A stretch of 64,000 bases of DNA from Vanilla planifolia (taxonomy: Eukaryota > Streptophyta > Magnoliopsida > Asparagales > Orchidaceae): positions 1,132,501 to 1,196,500 of the forward strand of contig JAIUJO010000089.1 in the NCBI GenBank assembly GCA_023846275.1. Direction: 5' to 3'. Under the pieces are notes generated by a model. It saw nothing but the letters and a program-made list of their open reading frames with translations, did not search any database and was not told the origin of the DNA. The position numbers were made by a program, and so were the translations under genes. Shown piece after piece: positions 46,430 to 60,089 of this stretch. Each line of letters opens with the position of its first letter. The stretch's first letter is position 1.

Positions 46430-49080
46430 AATAAAGTATTCTCACCCTGATGGGTTATACTCACCCTTTATCATTATAGTAGATGTATATAGGTATAGAT
46501 GAGTTATCCTTGTTATATAATATGTATAGTAAAATGTGTAAACATAAATAAGCTATCCTTACCCTAGGCTTTTCTCACTATTATTTAGGTATAATAAACT
46601 ATGTAGATGTATATAAGCAATTCTTGCTCTATATAATATATAGTAGAACACTATAGAAATGGAAAGTGATATTCTTTCCTTGGGTTGTCCTCATATTATT
46701 TCATGTCTAATAAAATTTGTATAAATATAGATGAGTTATTCTCATCATGTATCATATATATTTGTGGTGTGTGAGGTTATAATATGGCATAAGATTATTT
46801 GAGGATAATATATTTAGAGGTATATCAATAATTTTATTTTCTTAATTGATAATCAAGCATACCAAATATCTATATTCCAAATTATTTTTTATTTATTAAT
46901 TATAAAAGTTTATATTATATTGCATATAAAAATCCTTATTATATAATACCATAAATTAATAACTTGTGAATTAAATAGTAGATAAATAGTGATAACCAAA
47001 GAAAATAATTACATAATTATTACATTTGTATAAAAGTTTTCTAATATCTATGATTTTTATAAAAAGATAACATAAAAAAAATGTGATTTTATAAATAATA
47101 TAAAAATTATTTATCAGCATATTTACATCATAATTACTAAGTTTATCTATTATCCATAGTGCGTAAAAAACAAAATAAAAAATATTCTAAAGCTCATAAA
47201 GTTTACTAAAAGATAATAACATCAAAACATTTATCACTTTGTAAAAAAATTACAAATCAATTTATTAATATATTTATATCATAATTATCAAATTGATTTG
47301 TCTAACTATAAAAGTAAACTTCTTTCTTAATCTAAATCATTTCATGATTTTTTACAGCATCATGTATATTTAATGCTCAACATATGTCGTATATGTGCCA
47401 TGTTTATTTAGAAATTTGAATCATATTAATTTCTTATAAGCCTTTAAGTTATTGCCTTAAATCGTACTTATGTAATTCTCTCATTGTACCATATGTTGTA
47501 TCAAAAATAAGCATTTTGAATTATATCAGACTGTATAATTTCCAAAACCAGCATTTTGTTATTTATATCATTTCTAAACATATAGTATGATCCCTAAAAT
47601 TGAACTATATGATTTTTATTCTCTCTTAATTTTGTTACCTTGTCAATCATTCATACTTTTATGATACTCCCATTATAAAATATAATCAATTCACTATTTC
47701 TCACTTTACGTAACATAATCTTCTTAATCAAATCATACGTTTCCATTGTTAATCCACCACCAAAATATCATACCTTATAATGACACATGATGTACAACTA
47801 TAATGTAGTCTCTTCTCTCTCAAGACTTAATCATTTATCCATAGCTTTAACTAACTGTTCAGTACGATCAACTTAGTCACACTATAATATTTCATCTAAG
47901 ACTTTCTACAATATTCTTTTACAATCTTGTTTCTTATAATTAATAGATTTTTTTTTTAAAAAAATTTAGCTTTGATTAACAATGTTATTGATCCCACAAG
48001 ACATTATGTCATTTATGTTGGTATTTACAACTGCCTTCATATAACGAACCTCACAACTCAAAACATTATACAAATATGACACATATATTGTTCTAATGCG
48101 ATGAACTTGACACCTCAACCTATAACTTAAATTCTTCTCTGACTATTATAACCCAAAAATTTTTCTAATGTGATTATCTTACACCATGTTTCATCATAGT
48201 TTTCCTTACAAGATTAAATTGATTGTGCCATATGATGTAGTCCAAATTATTTGGATGATACATATTAATAATAGCTAACAACCCTCATTTTATATGTCTT
48301 GGGTTCAATTCAAAGTACCATCGATTCACTCCATACCACATCTAAATTAATTTAAATCTAGTTCTTACTTAACTTATAACATAATCTTATTTTTTATTTA
48401 TGTAAAACTAAATAAAATTTTAAAAAAGAATCAATTAAAATGTCTATATTTTCTTTGATAACAACCACATAATTTCCTTCACTATTTGCTTGTGATGGTC
48501 TCTCTTCTTCTCATCTTCTTGCTTTTGATCTTCTCCTCAAGCTACAACAAAGTTTTCCCAATGGTTCTTCATTCTTATAGTTTTCTCTCTATAACAGAGC
48601 TTCACCTTCACTCTCTCTTCTTTGCTTGCAAACATCATAGCATAGTAATGATGCCTTACTCGACAACCTCCTTGACTCACTCCTTCTTGGTGGTTCTTAA
48701 CAACAATACTCAACTTTGTAACAAGCTTCACACATTGATCTTTCAAACATCTTTTCTTTTATACACTCAAACCATAATCACTCTCATCAAATTTTATAAG
48801 TGTATTAAAAATATCATTACTAATTTATAATTGATAGGATTAGGGAACAATGGATGTGCAATCATATGAAATGCTTGTGTATTAAAAAACATTTCTTCTA
48901 TACAATTATTTGTATCATATTTATTTTGAAAAAATAATTATCATTGAAATACACTTCTAGCACCACACAAAATGGTCATAAGAAGCCAACAAAAATCATA
49001 ATCATAAAAATTAAAATTGTACCCCACCTACATTTTATTATTTACAATTCTATATATGTGTTATGAGTTTTAGAACACTA
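46430..49080. repeat. Large diverged direct repeat, copy A
   Basis: Realigns in the same orientation with 55990-59900. The shared order of landmarks is: GTATTCTCACC, GATGAGTTATCC, TATTTGAGGATAA, GAAAATAATTACATAATTA, TAATTTCTTATAA, a TCATTCATA(C/T)T block, and a TTTTCTCTCTATA block with CAGTAATGATGCC or its variant (48.57-48.66 kb). Divergence is high. A 114-codon frame near its right end (48486-48830) is shared only loosely with the other copy and shows no motif. With its partner it resembles the long LTRs of a non-coding large retrotransposon derivative, but no LTR ends were confirmed. Confidence 0.65.
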
Positions 49081-52000
49081 AACAAGAAAGATATAGAATA
49101 AAAAAAATTAAAAATAATGATTGACTAGAAAAGCTTAATGATATATATCATCATGAGAAATGTGAAAATTAGAAGGTAAAATTTTATCTATGACTTTATC
49201 TTTGACTTTATCTCTTGTTATTATTGGTACTTAAAATGAGGGGCATAATTGAAATGCACAAAATTAGAAGATAAAATGTTATCTATGACTTTATCCCATA
49301 ATTGATCAATATGACTTTATTTATGACTTTTTATCTTGTTATTATTGGTACTTAAATGAGGGGCATAATAAACAGAGATCTCACTATCATTAGTACTTTA
49401 TAGGTAACAATGTTAAAGGGTGATTCCATGTTAGAATTGATATTTGACCTCTTTTTTGTTGTTGTGAGCACTTCAATACGAGGTAACAAAGAGTAAAGAC
49501 CTTTTTCTATTAGTATTTCAGTGAAGGCCAGTGGTGGTAGGAGATATACTTTGATGGCTTGGGCAATTATCGATAAAGGTCATGTGTTATGATTGACACC
49601 ACATAGATATAACATAATATGGAATCTTATGAAGTAAGGATAGTAGTGATAAAAAAAATGCCTTAATAAAGAAAGAAAAGACTAAAAATAAAATAATGAA
49701 AAAAAATAAAATAATGAAAAAAAATAAAATTAAAAAACTAAGAAAAGAAAGAGATAATGTTACTACTATATAATATTAGTATTATATGATAATTATATAC
49801 ATATTTGATTATAGAGCATACAAGCTCATATGCAAATATTCAACATATTTAATATTTTTTTATCATACATTCTTATTTATTGCTTCATATTTATTTGTAT
49901 GCTATATATCACGATTTCACACTACTTTACTACTTAAATCTCATAGTTTAATTTTTATATATGTTATACTTATACATACTTATATTATAGATTAAGAATA
50001 AGATATTTATAGAGTTTAGGATTCCTAGAAGTTATAACATCAGATCCTTTATCTTGAGGTGATGGTTTCTTTTGAGTACTCTATGAGGTGTTTCGTATGT
50101 ATGACAGATATTGTATAAAAAGGCTATTTGAACTTTTATTTTTGAATAATAGATTTAAGTAATGAGCATAATTATTTATACAATTATGTAATTGAATTTA
50201 ATATTTTAATTTGTAATGCTTTTCATCATCTCTATTTTACATGGTTCCCTCAAGTCTTTTGTTTCTTACTTTATTTATTTACTCATTAATTTAGTATTTT
50301 GCAGTATATTAATACCTTTAATTAATATTAAATCGAGTAGAGCATGACACAAGTAGTGTATTGTTATACTTCAAGAATGAGGGCTATAAGGATTAATAAT
50401 CACATAAGAAAAAGGAGAAAAATATTTGTTTTATATATGTAAAATCATAATTAAGTTGTAAAAATGAATTTTAGAAAATAATCTACTTTGATTTATGAAT
50501 GATGATCAAAGATGATTAATTCATTAATATAATAAATTCAAGTTATGACCATGATGCAATGTAGTTTTAAGATAAACTAATAAAAATTTGTTGCCTCATA
50601 ATATCTAAGACTAAAGAAAGTAGGTAGTGATCATAAGGCAATATCTTAAGGTTAAAATCATTGGACAAGAAACATCTTGTTGCAAGCATTAAGGTAAAGT
50701 GGCATATATATGAATAGTCTTACAATAACAGCAATGAGAATGATTTTGGTTATATATACAAGGCTATTATTTTAAAATATAATTTTTTTTGAGAAAAAAA
50801 CTTATTTTAACTGACATAAATTTAAAATATAGGTTGATACTTCAAAAAAATAAAATGAGAGGTGACATTACTCAACCATTTACAACGAGTAAAGAGTTTG
50901 ACATTTTGGCTTTGGATATTAGTCTTTGACTCACTCCAAGTTCTTTCCATTTCTCAAGAGTGGAACCCAATGACTTAATTCTCTTCTTCTAAGCAATAGA
51001 TTTAACAAATGGATAATTTTTTTATGCTTTTGCTCCAAATGATTAATAATAATCTTTGATTAAAAAAATTACCTAAATAATTTGTAACTTGTAATGTAGG
51101 CCATATAACACAACTTTCATTTGTATCCAATTTAGTCAGCTCAATGGCTTCCAAAATAGGTACATTTTGCTTCTTTGGATCCTCTTCCTCTTCAGTCATA
51201 GTAGTAGTCTAACTTTTTTTGAGACATGTTTGGTCCTTGTATTGTCTTTGAGAAAAGAAGGCCTCATGTTCGTTCATCATGTCGAGGACAACTCTAATAG
51301 GAATACCAACAAGCCTCTCTCTTCATAAGCCCATCATGATATAGTGCCATGATTTTTGTTTTGCTACCAACTTAGTTGATCTTCAAAAAATATAAATATG
51401 GCCATTGGAGAAGTAGCCATCTTTTCATTCGAACCACTTGAGATGTGGATTCAACTACAACTTGCTATGCATCAAATTTTGGAGGAGTCATAACTTAAAG
51501 AACATTATGGGATCTGATGACTCTTAATAACTATCAAGGTCATCCTTTAAAGGAAGGTTAATGGTGTGATCATTATGAATGGTTTAAGAGAAAACCAAGT
51601 GGAGTATTTTTCAATTTCAAGTATCTTATCCAAAGCCCTAGTAGAGAACTTGCTAATTTTGAGTATACAAGACAATGGTAATGTCAAATTTGAATAGCTC
51701 TCACTTGAAGATTACACTTAGAAAAAGAGCAAGATGAATCATCAACCCATCAACACCATTATATATAGGTGAATATGATTATGTTTTGACATGTCATATG
51801 ATAAGCTAGTCAAATATCCTTCATTTTTCATCATAGACATCCAAATAATAAAAAATTATATGATAAATTAAAATATAATTTTTTATTTTTATAATAATAT
51901 TTTAATGCTTTTGACCAATCAAAGAAATAACACATATCAAACCAAGATCAAGTTTCTCAACTCTAACAAAATAATGCTCATCTCATGAGTTTTTTTGTTA

Positions 52001-52189
52001 GATAATTTCATTTTCATATAAAGTATTTCAAAATCTCATATTCTAATAATATTTTTTTCTCTGTTTATCAATCAGGTACAACTTTTTACTTTAGTTTTCA
52101 AAATAAACTATAAAAAGCCTTTTTTAAAAGCAATAATTGAAAAAAATATATATTTTTTATGTAAAAGGCTCCACAGATGCATTCTTTCA
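49081..52189. other. Non-coding spacer between the two large repeats (left part)
   Basis: AT-rich, with a low-complexity AAAATAAAATAATG run (49680-49735) and a duplicated AAGATAAAATTTTATCTATGA-like unit at 49170-49330. A 65-codon minus-strand frame at 51002-51199 starts with an acidic stretch (MTEEEEDPKK) but shows no motif. The patch 51200-51700 is less AT-rich and may be decayed coding sequence that I cannot identify. Confidence 0.45.
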
Positions 52190-52650
52190 GGACACATGGT
52201 CTTTTTGTGAAATAAAAAAGCAAGGGCAGAAGTTCTGCTTATTGTGTGAACTGCCACTAGACGTCAAAATCGACTGAATCGGCCTCGCAACATCCCATCA
52301 AATGGTCCCCATACAAAAGCAATGTCAGCACGTCGCCAAATCATCTCATAATTTTCAATTTACACCTAATGAAATGTAAAGGTTTATTTTAATATTTATT
52401 TACTATTAACTAATTTTTTTTTCAACAGTTAGCATACGCTCGTCCGGCAAAAAGACTAAACGTGAGAATTTTGCAGAACGCCAATCAAATAGTATTAAGA
52501 ATTTGACACGTGTATTTCAGCGCATCTTCCCATTTGGAGAAAGGCCAAATGGGGTTACTACCATATGGAAAATACAAAGGATATTGCTTCCACAAAAGAG
52601 TCGTTGCTTTCGCTTTTCGTACGACCCCATCTTTTCATGGTTTTTTTTAA
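52190..52650. promoter_or_regulatory. Less AT-rich island with a G-box (ACACGTGT)
   Basis: Against an AT-rich background this stretch contains many CG dinucleotides (for example TACGCTCGTCCGGC near 52434 and TTCGTACGAC near 52616). It also holds a perfect palindrome ACACGTGT at 52506-52513, the core of plant G-box/ABRE elements bound by bZIP and bHLH factors. It looks like a promoter, but no gene start with a recognisable product follows on either side, so a relic promoter or chance is possible. Confidence 0.35.
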
Positions 52651-52910
52651 GATTAAAATAACAAACTGTGAAACAGAGAATATTTAATAAATTTAATAAT
52701 GAACTGTTGGGATGTGCAACATGGTTCATTCATATTTGAATAGGGCTCGTTTTGAGGGTTTGCATGGAAGTACAAATTGAGCATTCTATAGAAGGAATTT
52801 TAAAAGGCGGGTAGAAGAGCGAATGGGCACGGTTTTTGAGATATACCAACCTCTAAAAGAAATTTCTTTGCTACATAAATGATACAAATTTAATGAAATG
52901 ATATAGATAT

Positions 52911-53371
52911 TGGTGAAAGATATAACAATACAAAAAGAAACATAAAAAAAGATTTTTGTATTTGACACATTTAATACATGTTATAAATTATGTTGTAGAG
53001 GAAGTTTTTTATTGATCTATCTTAAGCATTAGTTTTCACTTCCTAAAAGATTTTCATCATAAATTTTATAATTTTATTTACTTATGTCTTGTTTAAGATT
53101 ATCTTATTATTCTTTGCATTTTGATAATGATCACCTCTCAATTTTATTTTTCATATCAATCAGATTTTACACATTTAATTATAAACAAATATTTGTGTGT
53201 ACATATATACTCTTGCACATCATAATACTGTATATATATATATATATACACACACACAAACACACAAAAGAAGAGTTGAAATTTTTTAAAAATATTATTA
53301 AAATTTAAAAGCCATATATAAACATAAATGGAAGGATGTGGATATAAACAATAAATATTAGCAACATGTGT
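52911..53371. repeat. ~0.45 kb tandem duplication, copy 1
   Basis: From GTGAAAGATATAACAATAC to AGCAACATGTGTACA it realigns with 53424-53861, including CATCATAAATTTTATAA, TTTACTTATGTCTTGTT and ATATAAACATAAATGGAAG. Contains a (TA)n(CA)n tract at 53229-53267. Confidence 0.85.
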
Positions 53372-53423
53372 ACATTAAAAGGAAGGTTAGATTATTTCTT
53401 ACTAAAACATTAGCGAGTTTATT

Positions 53424-53861
53424 TTTGTGAAAGATATAAGAATACTGAAATAAGCATACAAAAAAAATATTTTCGTTTTGGATACATTCAATAGATGTTG
53501 TAAAACTATGTTGTAGTGGAAGTTTTTCTTTGACCTATCTTAAGCATATGTTTTCGCTTTCTAATAGATTTCCATCATAAATTTTATAAATTTATTTACT
53601 TATGTCTTGTTCAAGATTATGTTATTATTCTTTTAAGTTTGATAATGATTATCTTTCAATTTTAATTTTTACATCAATAAGATTTTACTCATCTAACTAT
53701 AAACATATATATATATTTATATATATATATATATATATATGGCACATACACACACAATGACAGTTAAATTTTTTTTAAAATATTATAAAGATTTATAATC
53801 TTTATATAAACATAAATGGAAGCATGAAAATGTGCACACTAAAAATGAGCAACATTTGTAC
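53424..53861. repeat. ~0.45 kb tandem duplication, copy 2
   Basis: Partner of 52911-53371, separated from it by about 50 bases. The (TA)n tract in the same place (53705-53740) is longer here. No coding content was seen. Confidence 0.85.
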
Positions 53862-54311
53862 AAAAGACTTAACGAGTCTATAGTAAATGGTTCAAACTTC
53901 AAAATAAGGGCTCAATATAAGCTATGTTAAGGAAACAATGTTTTTAGAAATTTATTCATGAAGACTTGATATTCACTACAATAATATGTAGTTCTTCTTA
54001 GTATATGTTACTTTACTTTTTAAAAGTATATAAAAATTTAAATTTATTGATTGAGTTGATAAGAAAAACAATATTCATTTAAATTTTTTTTAGAAGTATT
54101 CAACAAGATTCACTTTATTTTATTAAAGTTTATTTATGGTATTGTTATGTATTGTTTTTATTGTATATGAGATCTGATTCAGTAAGAGGAAAATAAATTA
54201 TTAAGAATAAAGTTTAGTTTTTTATAAAAAATAGTTAAGAAAATAATTCAAAAATTATTTTTAAAAAGTTTGAGAAAATATCTAAAAATAATTTTTTGTC
54301 AAAAATATACA

Positions 54312-54900
54312 CAGGTAACAGACACAGCATTCACCATTTGATTTGGATCCTAAAATGGACGTTTCTGATTGAATCCCGATTTTATAATTCGAGATCAATC
54401 CTTGCCGTTGGCTCTAGGCGGCCTTAATCTAGGCCATTGGATCGTGCGTAGGTTTTAGTCCCCGTATTAAAATAGTGTGTCCAGAAATAACTTGAATTAG
54501 AAACTTATTATAGTGGTTACACATCGTCTCGCATATCTTGCAGCATTTTACCTTAATTAACCTAAGCCGTCACACCGTGCCTGCCCTTCTGCCTTCATTA
54601 ACCTCAGCCGCCAGATCTCACCTGCCCTTTCACTTTCTTTCATAATTGGATGAGAGTTTAGTCCCATATCGCCCAAATTACGTTGCCATTGCTCTCTATA
54701 AGCTTTTTGGTTTGTATGACTCGAGCCATCTGGGGTTGTCTCCCCCTTCCTCGACCAAGATTTGATCACTTGGTTTCTTTTCAGCTTTCCCTACGGCTTG
54801 ATTTCTTACAGTTCCATTCCGTTCAGCTTTCCCTGCAGGCTGATTTCGCACTGTTCCGTTCCGTTCGGCATTCCCTACTACCTTCTTCCACACGATATAG
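54312..54900 (-). mobile_element. LTR fragment of the long-LTR copia family
   Basis: Matches the middle of the LTRs at 36.1-42.7 kb in the same orientation: ATGGACGTTTCTGATTGAAT, GGCCATTGGATCGTGCGT, CTGCCCTTCTGCC, GTTTAGTCCCATATCGCCCAA and CCCTTCCTCGACCAAGATTT. Both LTR ends are missing. It keeps part of the segment that the 36.1 kb LTR has lost. A short internal duplication of the CTTTCCCT(A/G)C(A/G)GGCTGATTTC region appears at 54785-54850. Confidence 0.85.
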
Positions 54901-55403
54901 GCATAAAGCTTGCTTGATGAGTAGTATATACTATACATAATGTAAAAATTAACAATATCAATTATAATATCTAAATATCTTGCCTATTAGAATAGATGGC
55001 TAAACATCAACATCATTATTATTAAAGGATCTTACCTTATTGTTGATGATGTCTGCAGCTTTGTGATTAGCATCCAACCCTTAACACTGTCAAAACCCAC
55101 CTATATTATTGTATTAAATATCATTTTAAGTAAATATTAAATAAAAATTTTAATATAAAAATTGAGTAGAAAACTATATCTCAAGTGAGAAATATTAGTA
55201 CAACTCTAATTTGCCAATCGAGTTGAAATTCCTCTCTAGTTAAACTATGACAACTACTTAACTCCTAAAGTTATTTCCTAAATTTCCTTTCCAAGATATT
55301 AGCTGCACATTCTCCTTTGTTCCCCAATGAGCTTCTTGAAAATTCCTTAATCCTTAATATCATTCATCGCACTGAGTGAGAAAGATAATACAAGAAAATG
55401 CTC

Positions 55404-55438
<35 letters not shown>

Positions 55439-55989
55439 TTCCCAAAAAACTAATCCTTTAACTAGATGGACTAAATAAATATCAATATAAATAAGTGATC
55501 TATTGCAAAAATATATATAATCATCATATCCAAAATAAATACTATGCTAATTTTATATAAAAATGCTTAAGAGAATCATTGCACTAGCTAATAAGTAAAA
55601 TTCTTATCATCCAAATTTACATCTCATCATATAATTGATACATTACTTCTGATATAAATACTAGTAAGACTTTAAAGAGTTTAATAAATAAACAAATAAA
55701 ATAATAATATATAAAAATAATGATATAATAAAAAGATATATTTTTTCATAATAATTAAAAAATTATACTGATAATAAAATGTTATTATACAGAAAAGGTA
55801 ATAAATTTAACAAAAATATGAACATGTATAAGTATTATTTTTTTATTTCATATTTGTTAATTGTTACATTTTATAACACTTAAAGATAAGTTCATTATTT
55901 CTTCATTCCTTTCATTTCTAATACATTTAGACATATTCCAAATTCTACTCACTTTACATAGTCATTCTCTAAAATCAATGCCAATAATA
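54901..55989. other. AT-rich spacer with a (TA)n tract
   Basis: AT-rich, unassigned DNA between the LTR fragment and repeat copy B. A pure (TA)n tract lies at 55407-55434. Confidence 0.6.
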
Positions 55990-56620
55990 TAGATGTCATA
56001 ATACAGTATCCTCACCATAATATGCTTTCATCAACCCATATCATTTATAGTAGAATCACATTGATATAGATAGGATATCCCCACTTTATGTCATAAAATA
56101 AAATTATGTAGATATAGATGGAGTAACCTTACCTTATATCGTGTATAGTAGACTCGTGTAGATTTAAATTGGCTATTCTTTCCTTATATTATATATAATT
56201 TAATTGTATAGATATAGATGAGTTATCCTCACCAAAGGCTATTCTTATTTATTATCATGTGAAATAGAATTAGTACAGATATAAATGAATTATCATTGTC
56301 TTGTAACATGTATATTTATTGCATGTCAAGTCATAATATAGTATATAAATATTTGAGGATAACATATTCAGGAGGTATTTCACTCATTCTACTTCATTTT
56401 CTTATTTGATAATAAAGCATGTCAAATATTTACGTCATAAATAATTTTTTTATCCAATAATTTATAGAATTTTTTTTATTATATTACATGTTAATGTCCT
56501 TGTTTTATAATGTTATAAAAGAATAACATATGAATAATATGTCATATAGCAACGTATTATAAAGATATGATAACTTAAGAAAATAATTACATAATTACTA
56601 GATTTGTATAAAACATATTA

Positions 56621-57785
56621 AAATATGTTTGATGATGTATAATAAATTTAGATTTTTATTATGGTCTAATTTGAAGTCTATAATATTAGAGATGCTTAGT
56701 AAATTATTAAGAAATATAAAAAAATGCTATAAATTGATTAGGATTAGATGATGTGTATGATATTTTAAAACTGTTTAAAGATTAGTATTTCAAAGTGGTA
56801 ACGTTGATGATTAAGTTGAGTAAGTGGTAAAATTTTAAGTGCTAAGCATAAAATATTATAAGATGATTTTTATTACATTCAATTTCATGCATATAAAATA
56901 GAGAATTTAAGATAAACCCTACATGAAGTATTTTAATAGAAAATGATAATTGAAACTTTAAATTACTATCTAGAAAATAAAAGTGACTAAAAGAATGTAC
57001 CTTTTTTATCATGATGTGGGTGTGAAGGAAATAAGAATTTTTTAGGTTATCAACTATTCTGATGGAAGTTCTCTTATATTAGATCATAGTCTCTTATAAG
57101 TGTTTGGTTGTCTGCTCTCCTAATGAAATTTCTCGCACATTTGATCCTTATCTCTCACAAGGGAAGTTGGAATCTCTGTAACTAGGATTAGGTGTACACA
57201 CTTTGCTCACAAATGTTAAAGTATACAAATAAAAGAAATTTAATTCCATCATTTTTTTCTCTTCAACATAGTGAATATCCTTATTTATAAGGATCTCAAA
57301 GGTTCATCAACAATTTTTTTTAAAAAATAAAAGATTAAAAAACTACAAATTTAAATAAATTAAATTGTTTTCCAATTATCCATGCATTTTGGGAGACAAT
57401 AACGATGAGCAACAAAATAATGAGGCAAGAAGCACAGACAAAGTTGCTAGTCTAATTTTTGGGTAGGCATAGATCACGAAGAACTAAACTGGTTGGCAAG
57501 GACTGGTGGGTTGGTGTAGGTTGACGCAAGTCAAGAAGTTCAACTAGTGTTCTTGAGTTAGTTTGGATCATATGGGGGTCGGGTTGGCTTATGCAGTGAT
57601 AGTGGGGGTGATGGTGGCAGATTGCAAAAGGTGACAGAATCAACAAACAAAATTTAATTTTTAGTATTTTTTAAGCAAATTTCAACAAAAATTTACACCG
57701 ATAAACTTATGAAACTTGTGTGATGCTAGTGAATGTATGTTTGTGAGCTAATATTAGACGCTCCTATGTCATTGATGCTTTTCAA
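56621..57785. mobile_element. ~1.15 kb insertion inside repeat copy B
   Basis: Present in copy B and absent from copy A, where GATTTGTATAAAA-like sequence runs almost directly into TAAAAAGATAACATAAA. Inside are a paired motif GGAAGTTCTCTTATATTAGA / GAAATTTCTCGCACATTTGA (57065 and 57126) and a G-rich patch (57470-57620). No transposase-like frame is visible. The edges are known to within a few tens of bases, so terminal repeats and a target duplication could not be tested. Confidence 0.45.
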
Positions 57786-58414
57786 AAGATAACATGAAAA
57801 TATGTCATTTTTTAAATAACATAAAAATGGTTTACTAGTGTATTTATATCACAGTTTTTAGATTTACTTGTCATAAATAATGTATAAAAAATGAAATAAA
57901 AAAATTTCAATACTTATAATCCCTATTTCAAGATATAAAAAAATATATCATTTTATAGATAAATTATAAATTAATTTATGAGGGTATTTGTATCATAGTT
58001 ATCAAGTTTATCTACTTAAATCGATGAGTTGATTTCCTTTTCTAATCTTATTCTTTTCTTGATTTTCTATAATGTCATGGATGTGGTCAACATATATCAT
58101 ATATGTAGTATGTTTAACAAACAACTAAAATCATAGTAATTTCTTATAAACACTTAAGTTGTTGTCTTGGAATGTACATATATGGTTTCTGTGTATCATA
58201 AGATCTATAAAAAATAAGCATTTTGAATTATATTGAACTTTTATAATCTCTCAATTGTATCATCTAATTCGCAAAATTAGCACCCTATCATTCATGTCAT
58301 TTTTTAACATGCACTTTGATCATTGGGATCATATTATACAATGATACCCTATTTTAACCTAATTCATGTTTCCTATTAAACACACAACTTCCCATAACGT
58401 TGTACTATATGATT

Positions 58415-58435
58415 TCTCTCTCTCTCTCTCTCTCT
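58415..58435. repeat. (TC)n microsatellite
   Basis: About ten CT units inside repeat copy B. Copy A has only CTCTC at the matching place (near 47620), so the tract expanded after the duplication. Confidence 0.85.
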
Positions 58436-60089
58436 TTGTCTTACTAGCTTGTTAATCATTCATATTACTATGATGCTCCCGCTATAAAGTATTAACAACA
58501 CATTGTTCCTCTTTTAAGACAATATGATCCCTTGAGCAAACTATATGTTTCTACTGTTAATCCACCTTAATACATCATAACTTATAATGATACACAACAT
58601 ACAAGTTTGGCTATATTCTCTTTTCTCTCAAGAATTAACTTTTTTGTCAATAGCTCTAACTAATCGCCTAGTATGATCAACTAAGTCATATTTTATGAGA
58701 TTTCATCTAAAATTCTTTACACGGACCTTTTAACAAACTTGTCTCATGCTTCAATTAAATCACTATTTCTTTCATCCAATATGATTCCAAGCGTCATACT
58801 TATATGATTCTCACTACTTGACCTTTACCCTCGAGGATCATCAAATACAATCATATATTTTGCCTTAATTACATCATACAAAGTCAATACCCATATTGCC
58901 TTCGTTTAGTGAACCTCACAACTCAACACCTTGCACAAGTACAACACTCATATCGTCCTCATGTGATGAACTCGATATCCCAACTTGTAACTTACATTCT
59001 TCTCATACTAGTACAACTCCAAATTTTTTTTAATATGATTGTCTCATGCCATCTTTCATTAAAGAATTTTGATCCCATATTATTTATGATTTTAAACTAG
59101 TCATATCACATAATGTAGATTAAGATACATACAATACACATTAATAACCAATATCTCTTATCCTTTTTCTCTTGAGTTCACTTCATATCACCATCAATTT
59201 ATCATACTACATCATAATCAATTTAAACCCAGTTCTTACACAACCAATATTATTATTTTTATTTGCATAAATCAAAGTAAATTTAATAAAAAAAATCAAT
59301 TTAAAACTTAAACTCTTCTTAGTCACTTATTTTATTTTGTTCTTTTCTTTTTGTAGTCTTTCTTCTTCTCCACTTATTTTCTATCTCTTCCTCGACCTAA
59401 AACAAGGCTTTTTCAAAAGTGTCACAACTTCTCCTTCTTTCTTATAATTTTCTCTCTATATCCAAGTGTCTTCTTCACTCTTTCTCCTTTGTTAAATGAA
59501 AATTGCCACAGTAATGATGCCCTTCTCAAATTTTTAAACTCTATTGGTCACCTCCTCCTAATGGTTCTTGATGATGCTACGCAGCTCTTTGATAACCTTC
59601 ACACACTCAAGTTCTCAGTCACCTTCACTTATATAGGCTCCAACCCAAATTCTCTTCCATCAAATTTTATTAGTGTGCTAAAGGCCATCATTATTAATTT
59701 CATAATTGATTTGATTAAGGAAAAACATGTAGGCGATTTGATTAAGTGCATGTAAAAAACAACTAATTCTTTTCTTTAATAAATTATGTCACATCTATTT
59801 CAACCAAATAATTATCATTGAAATGCACTTCTACCACTATGCCAAATGTCATAAGTTAGTAGAAAGCTATAACCATAGAAATTAATGTTTTATCATTCCA
59901 ATATTTTACTATCTATAATTCTATCTTCTATCAAGCTAATTATAATTATGCTAAAATTCTTAAAATTATAAATCTAGCTTAGCATAACATACTTTTTATT
60001 GTTTATGATTCTACTATCAAAAAATTTATTTTAATCAAACACAATATTTCAAATATTATAAATCTATCATAAACTATATCTTAGAAATT

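Larger units (their letters stand above)
55990..59900. repeat. Large diverged direct repeat, copy B
   Basis: Partner of 46430-49080, in the same order and orientation, but interrupted by about 1.15 kb at 56621-57785 that copy A lacks. Without that insertion the two copies are of similar length. The right end matches around AATTATCATTGAAATGCACTT (59810) against the same string at 48937. Confidence 0.65.

Noticed and set aside
48486-48830. 114-codon frame at the right end of repeat copy A
   Set aside because: The matching part of copy B has different frame breaks and the product has no motif, so it is part of the repeat and not a gene.
51002-51199. Acidic 65-codon minus-strand frame as a conserved small protein
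   Set aside because: Only the first ten residues look unusual, there is no support from repeats or neighbouring exons, and the rest is AT-driven composition.
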